Shown: in pieces, positions 5,959-11,195 of the stretch
How positions within the stretch are numbered: the stretch's first letter is position 1
How the letters are laid out: each line of letters starts with the position of its first letter
NCBI GenBank assembly: GCA_913049525.1
Contig: CAJWYZ010000030.1
Location: 1-11,195, forward strand
Direction of reading: 5' to 3'
Source of the DNA: an uncultured Fidelibacterota bacterium
Lineage (GTDB): Bacteria; Fidelibacterota; Marinisomatia; SCGC-AAA003-L08; D37C17
Length of the DNA: 11,195 nt
The notes under the pieces: generated by a model
The model's database searches: none
What the model was told of the DNA's origin: nothing
The model's input: the letters and a program-made list of their open reading frames with translations, nothing else
Program-made: the position numbers and the translations under genes

Positions 5959-8900
5959 ATGGCTGATTTCATACATCTACATAATCATTCTGATTTTTCA
6001 CTGCAGGACGGTGCCCAGTCGGTAGAAATGCTCTGTAACCGCTGTGATGACCTGAATATGGATAGTATTGCCCTCACAGAGCACGGAAATCTCTTTTCAA
6101 TGATACCATTCTACAAAGAAGCCCGAAAACGCGGTTTAAAGCCTATTTTGGGCTGTGAAATGTATATTTCAGTGGGTGATCACACTGAGAAAAAGCAGAT
6201 CACTACCTCAACAGGCAAAAAATGGGGTTATAATCATCTGGTTCTCCTCGTACAAAATAATATAGGCTATAAAAACCTCCTGAAACTGGTGACAATCGGT
6301 TACCTGGAAGGCTTCTATTACCGGCCTCGGGTAGATAAAACGCTACTTAGAGAATATAATGAGGGGCTTATCTGTACTTCTGCCTGCCTGGCGGGAGAGA
6401 TTAATCAGTATGCAGCGCAAAATGATTATGAGGGTGCAAAAAAAGCTGCCCTTGAATATATGGAAATTTTCCCTAGGCGGTTTTACCTAGAAATGCAGAA
6501 CCATAATCTGCCCGAAGAGCTTGCTACCCATTCAATTATAAAAAAACTCTCTAGTGAGCTGGATATTCCCATTGTTGCAACCAACGACTGCCACTATGCC
6601 CTCAAGGAACACTGGGAGGCACATGATGTGCTCTTCTGCCTGGGAACAGATAAAAACCGGGATGATCCTAACCGCATCCGATATGAACCTCAGCAGTTTT
6701 ATATCAAGTCTGCAGATGAAATGTTTGATCTTTTCAAGGATACGCCCCAAGCCCTTGAAAATACATTAAAGATTGCCGAAAGCTGTGATCTCGAGATCCC
6801 CATGGGTGAGTACCACCTCCCCACCTTCCCTATTCCAGGAGAAAACGGATCTGGGGATGGGGATGGTTTTTTACGCAGCCTCTGTTTAACCGGCCTACAG
6901 GATCGTTATGGTGAAATAACGCCTGAAATCCAAAAACGACTTGATTTTGAGCTGGATGTTATTAAAAAAATGGGTTTTGCAGGATATTTTCTCATCACGC
7001 AGGATTTTGTAAAATATGCCAGAGACAGCCATATTCCAGTTGGGCCGGGTCGCGGAAGTGCTGCGGGGTCTATTGTGGCCTATGCTACGGGCATTACAGA
7101 TGTTGACCCTATTAAATATAACCTTCTGTTTGAAAGATTTCTAAACCCTGAACGAATCAGTATGCCAGATATTGATATTGATTTCTGTATTGAGGGGCGA
7201 GAAAAAGTTATCAGCTATATAAAGGGGCGTTATGGGCATGACTCTGTGGCCCAGATTATCACTTTTGGAACTATGAAGGCAAAATCTGTACTGCGGGATG
7301 TTGGTCGTGTTTTGGGAATGAGTTATGGAGATGTGGATCGTATTGCCAAGATGGTTCCAAATGAACTCAAAATCACTCTTGAAAAAGCAGAAAAAATGAA
7401 TCCCGACCTCAAGAAAATTCCTTCTATTGATGAAACCCATAAAGAGCTTATTGATTTTTCAAAAGTTCTGGAAGGAATGCATCGTCATGCCTCCACCCAT
7501 GCAGCAGGGGTGGTTATTGCACCAGGGCCGTTAACTGATTATGTCCCTTTATTTAAAAGCCCCAGCACAGGGGACATTACCACCCAGATAGAGATGGGCG
7601 CCCTGGAAGATTTGGGTCTTCTGAAAATGGACTTTCTCGGGCTGAGAAATCTCACGGTTATCAATAAAGCTGTGCTCATGATAGAGAAAAATCATGGTGA
7701 AAAAGTTGATATTTCTAAAATTGATTTGGAAGATGAAAAGGTGTTTGCCCTCTTCGCTAAAGCCCGAACAACAGGAATATTTCAGTTTGAGTCTGATGGA
7801 ATGCGGGAACATCTCAATCAGTTAAAGCCAACCTGTATTGGCGACCTAATTGCCATGAACGCCCTTTATCGCCCGGGACCTATGGCAAATATCCCGGAAT
7901 TTATTGCCCGAAAAAACGGTTTATCAAAAATTGATTACATACACCCTTCTCTTGAAACGGTATTAAAAGAGACTTATGGTATTATTGTATATCAAGAACA
8001 GGTAATGCAAATAAGTCAAATAATTGGTGGGTTTACCCTAGCCCAAGGGGACATGCTCCGCCGAGCTATGGGTAAGAAAAAAGCTGATATTATGGCGGCT
8101 TTTAAAGTGGATTTTGTAGATGGAGCTGTTAAAAAGGGAATTGATAAAACGCTGGCTGTTGAAATTTTTGACCTTCTTGAAAAATTTGCACAATACGGCT
8201 TTAATAAAAGTCATTCTACCGCCTATGCATTGGTAGCATATCAAACTGCATGGCTTAAGACTCATTATCCTGCTGAATTTATGGCTGCAAACCTATCTTC
8301 TGAAATGGGCGATACTGATAAAGTGGTGAAACTGTTGGATTCAGCAAAAAAGATGGGCATTGAAGTGCTTCCTCCTGATGTGAATACCTCATTTGAAGAT
8401 TTCAGGGCATTAAATGATAGCTGTATTGCCTACGGCTTGTCTGCAATAAAAAATCATGGCGCTAAAGCTTCTGCGGCTATTTCTGAATATCGCCTGGCAA
8501 ATGGTGAATTTCAAACCATTTTTGACATTACCAAAATTGAATCTAATGTTGTAAATCGTAAAGCGCTGGAAAGTTTGGTTCAGGCTGGGGCTTGTGATAA
8601 TTTAGAGGGTCATCGTGCTCAGCAATTTGAAATTATTGATGATGCATTGCGCTGGGGTCAAAAAATGAGTGCAGAAGCTGCGTCTTCACAGGAGAGTTTA
8701 TTTGGTGGAGATACTGCCGTTGCAGCTATTGCAGCGCCAGCTCTGCCGGATGTTGAAGAATGGACTGTTGAAGAATGTCTCCGCCGTGAAAAAGAAATAA
8801 TAGGATTCTACCTATCTGGAGATCCTCTTGAAAAATATATGGATGATATTCACGAATTTTCAAATATTAACCTCGGGGATATTCCTGAAAAGAAGCCTGA

Positions 8901-9402
8901 AAATATCCGAATTGGCGGCATAATTAAAAATGTGAACACTCGTTATGATAAAAAAAATCGACCCTGGGCAATTGTTGAACTTGCTGGCTCTCCGGGAAAG
9001 GCAGATATTTTCGTTTTTAATGAGGTGTATGAAAAAACCAAGGAGCAACTAACTAATGATAACTGCATTTTTATAAAGGGATCGCCCTCTAAAAGGGATG
9101 ATGAAAGTGACACGCTTAAAATGATTGCTAGTGATATCTTCCCCCTTGAACAGACACGGTTGAAGCTTAGTCATAATGTTAATATATTGTTTGATTCTAA
9201 TCAAAATGATGGGATGCTTTTGGATCAATTAAGAGATTTGTCTAGCAAAAATAAAGGCCGCTGTGGACTCATTATTCACATGAGATCAGAAAATAGTGCC
9301 ATTCAAAGAATCCGCGCCTCAAAAATTGGAGTAAATGCATCAAAAGATTTTGTTCATAATCTCCGGGAATTATTTGGCAAAAAACATGTTTGGATTAGTT
9401 GA
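5959..9402 (+). CDS. dnaE: DNA polymerase III alpha subunit (replicative polymerase)
   Basis: The 1147-residue length fits DnaE1. An N-terminal PHP domain opens with FIHLHNHSDFSLQDG and keeps a full-looking metal set: H8, H10, D17, H42 (TEHGN), E67 (GCEMY), H93, C143 (TSACLAGE), D210 and H212 (TNDCHY). Palm motifs follow: VGPGRGSAAGS (361-371), PDIDIDFC with catalytic D404 and D406, and D558 in LKMDFLGLR. Fingers and helix-hairpin-helix regions follow, for example QYGFNKSHSTAYALVAYQTA. QESLF (911-915) is a beta-clamp binding pentapeptide in the usual linker position. An OB fold (about 970-1040, IRIGGIIKNVN...) and a C-terminal domain that would meet tau complete the protein. The ATG is preceded by an A-rich leader with no Shine-Dalgarno sequence. 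No frameshift or intein is seen. The gene appears to be its own transcription unit. Confidence 0.97.
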   Translation: MADFIHLHNHSDFSLQDGAQSVEMLCNRCDDLNMDSIALTEHGNLFSMIPFYKEARKRGLKPILGCEMYISVGDHTEKKQITTSTGKKWGYNHLVLLVQNNIGYKNLLKLVTIGYLEGFYYRPRVDKTLLREYNEGLICTSACLAGEINQYAAQNDYEGAKKAALEYMEIFPRRFYLEMQNHNLPEELATHSIIKKLSSELDIPIVATNDCHYALKEHWEAHDVLFCLGTDKNRDDPNRIRYEPQQFYIKSADEMFDLFKDTPQALENTLKIAESCDLEIPMGEYHLPTFPIPGENGSGDGDGFLRSLCLTGLQDRYGEITPEIQKRLDFELDVIKKMGFAGYFLITQDFVKYARDSHIPVGPGRGSAAGSIVAYATGITDVDPIKYNLLFERFLNPERISMPDIDIDFCIEGREKVISYIKGRYGHDSVAQIITFGTMKAKSVLRDVGRVLGMSYGDVDRIAKMVPNELKITLEKAEKMNPDLKKIPSIDETHKELIDFSKVLEGMHRHASTHAAGVVIAPGPLTDYVPLFKSPSTGDITTQIEMGALEDLGLLKMDFLGLRNLTVINKAVLMIEKNHGEKVDISKIDLEDEKVFALFAKARTTGIFQFESDGMREHLNQLKPTCIGDLIAMNALYRPGPMANIPEFIARKNGLSKIDYIHPSLETVLKETYGIIVYQEQVMQISQIIGGFTLAQGDMLRRAMGKKKADIMAAFKVDFVDGAVKKGIDKTLAVEIFDLLEKFAQYGFNKSHSTAYALVAYQTAWLKTHYPAEFMAANLSSEMGDTDKVVKLLDSAKKMGIEVLPPDVNTSFEDFRALNDSCIAYGLSAIKNHGAKASAAISEYRLANGEFQTIFDITKIESNVVNRKALESLVQAGACDNLEGHRAQQFEIIDDALRWGQKMSAEAASSQESLFGGDTAVAAIAAPALPDVEEWTVEECLRREKEIIGFYLSGDPLEKYMDDIHEFSNINLGDIPEKKPENIRIGGIIKNVNTRYDKKNRPWAIVELAGSPGKADIFVFNEVYEKTKEQLTNDNCIFIKGSPSKRDDESDTLKMIASDIFPLEQTRLKLSHNVNILFDSNQNDGMLLDQLRDLSSKNKGRCGLIIHMRSENSAIQRIRASKIGVNASKDFVHNLRELFGKKHVWIS
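8689..8703 (+). other. Beta-clamp binding motif in DnaE (QESLF)
   Basis: Residues 911-915 read QESLF, matching the Qxx(L/M)F clamp-binding consensus. It lies in an Ala/Ser-rich linker before the OB fold, where the internal clamp motif of E. coli DnaE (QADMF) sits. It would tether the polymerase to DnaN. Confidence 0.75.
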
Positions 9403-9475
9403 TTTTTATAATGGGAGGGCTAATTTAAAGTATTATTTCTCCTTTTCACATGAACTTGAGCATTTTTAATATCAT

Positions 9476-9925
9476 TTGAAGGCAGTAATTCAACGAGTTA
9501 AATCTGCTTCCGTTTCAGTAGATGATAAAATAATTGGTGAAATTGCTGCTGGATTTCTCATTCTTTTAGGTGTTGAACAGAGCGATACTCAAGATGACCT
9601 GAATTATTTGGTGAAGAAAACAATTGGGTTGCGAATTTTTAAAGATGACAATAAAAATATGAATTTATCAATTCAGGATGTTGGTGGCAAAGCTCTGGTT
9701 GTGAGTCAATTTACACTTTGTGCCGATACCAGTAGGGGAAGACGGCCCAGTTTCATTAAAGCTGCAAATCCTGAAGAGGCTGACAGTATGTATCAACAAT
9801 TTTGTGAACAGTTAAAGGTGAATAATATTCCCATTGAAAGGGGCAGGTTTGGAGCGATGATGGATGTGTCTTTAGTAAATGATGGCCCTGTAACCATTAT
9901 TTTAGATAGCCGGGAGAAAAACTAA
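9476..9925 (+). CDS. dtd: D-aminoacyl-tRNA deacylase
   Basis: This 149-residue protein has the usual length of bacterial Dtd, which hydrolyses D-amino acids (and glycine) mischarged on tRNA. The N-terminus MKAVIQRVKSASVSVD is the family's standard opening, which fixes the start at the TTG 9476 even though no good ribosome binding site precedes it. The active-site motifs are SQFTL (77-81), followed by the family loop TSRGRRPSF (85-93), and NDGPVT (135-140), containing the Gly-cisPro pair that excludes L-aminoacyl groups. It sits 73 nt after dnaE and 63 nt before the B12-binding subunit gene, so it may be transcribed with either. Nothing is missing or unusual in the protein. Confidence 0.95.
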   Translation: MKAVIQRVKSASVSVDDKIIGEIAAGFLILLGVEQSDTQDDLNYLVKKTIGLRIFKDDNKNMNLSIQDVGGKALVVSQFTLCADTSRGRRPSFIKAANPEEADSMYQQFCEQLKVNNIPIERGRFGAMMDVSLVNDGPVTIILDSREKN

Positions 9926-9988
9926 ATTGTATCATTCGAGTCAATGCTGGTTTTGCTGTACATTTCCCAGACTCCAAACAGGAAAATT

Positions 9989-10393
9989 ATGGAAAAGAAA
10001 ATAAGAATAATTATGGCTAAGCCTGGGCTCGATGGGCACGACCGAGGCATTAAAATTTTGGCTCGTGCATATAGAGACGCCGGCATGGAGGTTATTTATT
10101 TAGGTTTACGACAAACCCCTGAAATGATTGTTAGTGCCGCTATTCAGGAAGATGCAGATGTTGTTGCGCTGTCCGTTTTAAGTGGTGCTCACATGACCAT
10201 TTTTTCCAAAGTTAAAAAACTTATGGATGAAGAGGGCATTGAAAATGTACTTCTTACTGGCGGGGGTATTATTCCAAAAGAGGATATGCAAGCCCTTTCA
10301 AAATTAGGCGTTGGAAAAATGTTTGGCCCTGGAACAACTGTTGATTCCACTATTGAATATATTGAAAATTGGGTTAATGACAACCGCAATTAA
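9989..10393 (+). CDS. Methylmalonyl-CoA mutase, stand-alone cobalamin-binding (small/C-terminal) subunit
   Basis: The 134-residue protein is a complete B12-binding Rossmann domain. Its signature is GLDGHDRG with His17 (D15-x-H17-x-x-G20), the lower axial cobalt ligand, then SVLSGAH (62-68) and TGGGIIP (90-96). The sequence follows the C-terminal domain of methylmalonyl-CoA mutase, which converts (R)-methylmalonyl-CoA to succinyl-CoA. Here it is a separate chain, as in some archaea and other bacteria; the catalytic TIM-barrel chain is not in the window. The ATG at 9989 is chosen because AGGA lies 5 nt upstream and [18 protein letters not shown] is the normal start; an in-frame ATG at 9944 would add 15 atypical residues. 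The following carboxylase gene starts inside its 3' end, tying it to propionyl-CoA metabolism. Confidence 0.93.
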   Translation: MEKKIRIIMAKPGLDGHDRGIKILARAYRDAGMEVIYLGLRQTPEMIVSAAIQEDADVVALSVLSGAHMTIFSKVKKLMDEEGIENVLLTGGGIIPKEDMQALSKLGVGKMFGPGTTVDSTIEYIENWVNDNRN

Positions 10394-11195
10394 ACAATTA
10401 GACGATCTTCGCGCTAAAGCCTTAAAGGGTGGTGGTGCTGACCGCATTCAAAAGCAGCACGATAAAGGTAAGCTATCCGCACGTGAAAGGTTGGATGTCT
10501 TATTAGATAAGGGTAGTTTTACTGAATTGGATATGTTCGTTCAACATAGATCAAATGATTTTGGGATGGACAAAAATCGTATCCTCACTGATGGAGTGGT
10601 AACCGGATACGGCACTATTGACGGAAGGCAGGTCATGGTATTTTCCCAAGATTTTACGATATTTGGCGGATCCCTGTCTGAAGCATTTGCGGAGAAAATT
10701 TGCAAAGTTATGGATATGGCTCTTAAAATGGGTATACCCATAATTGGATTAAATGATTCCGGTGGTGCCCGAATTCAAGAAGGCGTGGTAAGTTTGGGTG
10801 GATATGCTGATATTTTCCTTAAAAACACACTAGCATCTGGAGTTGTGCCTCAAATATCCGCCATTCTCGGACCCTGTGCTGGAGGGGCTGTTTATTCGCC
10901 GGCAATTACCGATTTTGTATTTATGGCAAAAAATACCAGCCACATGTTTGTAACTGGACCCAATGTCGTTAAAACTGTCACCCATGAAGAGGTCAGTATG
11001 GAGAATTTAGGCGGCGCTGAAACCCATTCATCTAAATCTGGCGTTGCACATTTTGCTTTTGAAAACGAGGTGGAGGTGCTTCAAAATATTCGCAGACTTT
11101 TGTCTTACCTTCCCCTTAATAATTTGGATGAACCGCCTGTTTGTGAATATGTGGATTCCACCAGCAAATCTCTGAAGGAATTAGATAGCCTTGTG
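10377..11195 (+). CDS. Propionyl-CoA (acyl-CoA) carboxylase, carboxyltransferase beta subunit, 3' partial
   Basis: The frame starts at ATG 10377 and stays open for 273 codons to the right edge, about half of the usual 510-520 residues. It encodes the biotin-dependent carboxyltransferase that moves CO2 from carboxybiotin to propionyl-CoA. The N-terminus has the typical [15 protein letters not shown] (30-44). The crotonase-type oxyanion loops are [10 protein letters not shown] (127-136) and [12 protein letters not shown] (165-176), followed by FVTGP (191-195) and the family segment [15 protein letters not shown] (211-225). This pattern is that of PccB/MmdA. A sodium-pumping decarboxylase alpha subunit (MmdA) shares the same fold and cannot be ruled out from half the protein. 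It overlaps the mutase subunit by 17 nt in another frame, with no strong ribosome binding site, which implies translational coupling. Confidence 0.93.
   Translation, partial: MTTAIKQLDDLRAKALKGGGADRIQKQHDKGKLSARERLDVLLDKGSFTELDMFVQHRSNDFGMDKNRILTDGVVTGYGTIDGRQVMVFSQDFTIFGGSLSEAFAEKICKVMDMALKMGIPIIGLNDSGGARIQEGVVSLGGYADIFLKNTLASGVVPQISAILGPCAGGAVYSPAITDFVFMAKNTSHMFVTGPNVVKTVTHEEVSMENLGGAETHSSKSGVAHFAFENEVEVLQNIRRLLSYLPLNNLDEPPVCEYVDSTSKSLKELDSLV

Noticed and set aside
7141..7440. Minus-strand 99-codon ORF inside dnaE
   Set aside because: It overlaps the polymerase palm region, and its composition is what a reverse-strand shadow of that coding sequence would give.
9944..9988. 15-residue extension of the B12-binding subunit from the ATG at 9944
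   Set aside because: The ATG at 9989 has AGGA at a good distance and gives the normal family N-terminus.
1..11195. CRISPR arrays, tRNA or rRNA genes, transposons, phage or defence genes
   Set aside because: Nothing in either strand showed regularly spaced repeats, tRNA arms, terminal inverted repeats with a transposase, or recognisable defence domains.

Overview
The window (about 40% G+C by eye, densely packed, mostly + strand) looks like chromosomal DNA of a free-living, probably marine, Gram-negative-type bacterium. A secreted M4 protease with a C-terminal dockerin-like Ca2+ repeat, A-rich leaders often lacking a clear Shine-Dalgarno sequence, and B12-dependent propionate genes would fit the FCB/Neomarinimicrobiota (Marinimicrobia, SAR406) neighbourhood. 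That placement is inference from gene style; no rRNA or other strict marker is present. There are no RNA genes, insertion sequences, phage genes or CRISPR arrays.

Layout. (1) 1-995: 3' part of a secreted thermolysin-family (M4) metallopeptidase ending in a two-repeat dockerin-like module. (2) 996-1187: a short spacer with overlapping inverted repeats and a doubtful 45-codon ORF. (3) 1188-3262: a translationally coupled pair, a tandem-GNAT acetyltransferase and a C45 (isopenicillin-N acyltransferase-like) autoproteolytic acyltransferase/amidohydrolase. (4) 3259-3861, minus strand: an exported Cys-type glutathione/thioredoxin peroxidase whose stop overlaps the C45 stop. (5) 4036-5813: a six-helix DUF998-like membrane protein, a zinc homocysteine S-methyltransferase and a small PGPGW-like membrane protein. 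(6) 5959-9402: full-length DnaE, the DNA polymerase III alpha subunit, with an intact-looking PHP domain and a clamp-binding motif. (7) 9476 to the right edge: D-aminoacyl-tRNA deacylase (dtd), a stand-alone B12-binding subunit of methylmalonyl-CoA mutase, and the 5' part of a propionyl-CoA carboxylase beta subunit overlapping it by 17 nt.

How they work together. The right-hand genes imply the propionyl-CoA -> methylmalonyl-CoA -> succinyl-CoA route, with the mutase split into separate catalytic and B12 chains. The methionine synthesis enzyme, DnaE and Dtd are housekeeping functions. The least explained part is the GNAT + C45 pair: two acyl-transfer enzymes made from one message, with no known substrate. 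It is the best candidate here for an undescribed small pathway. I saw no clear defence, mobile or otherwise exotic system; most of the window is ordinary core genome.
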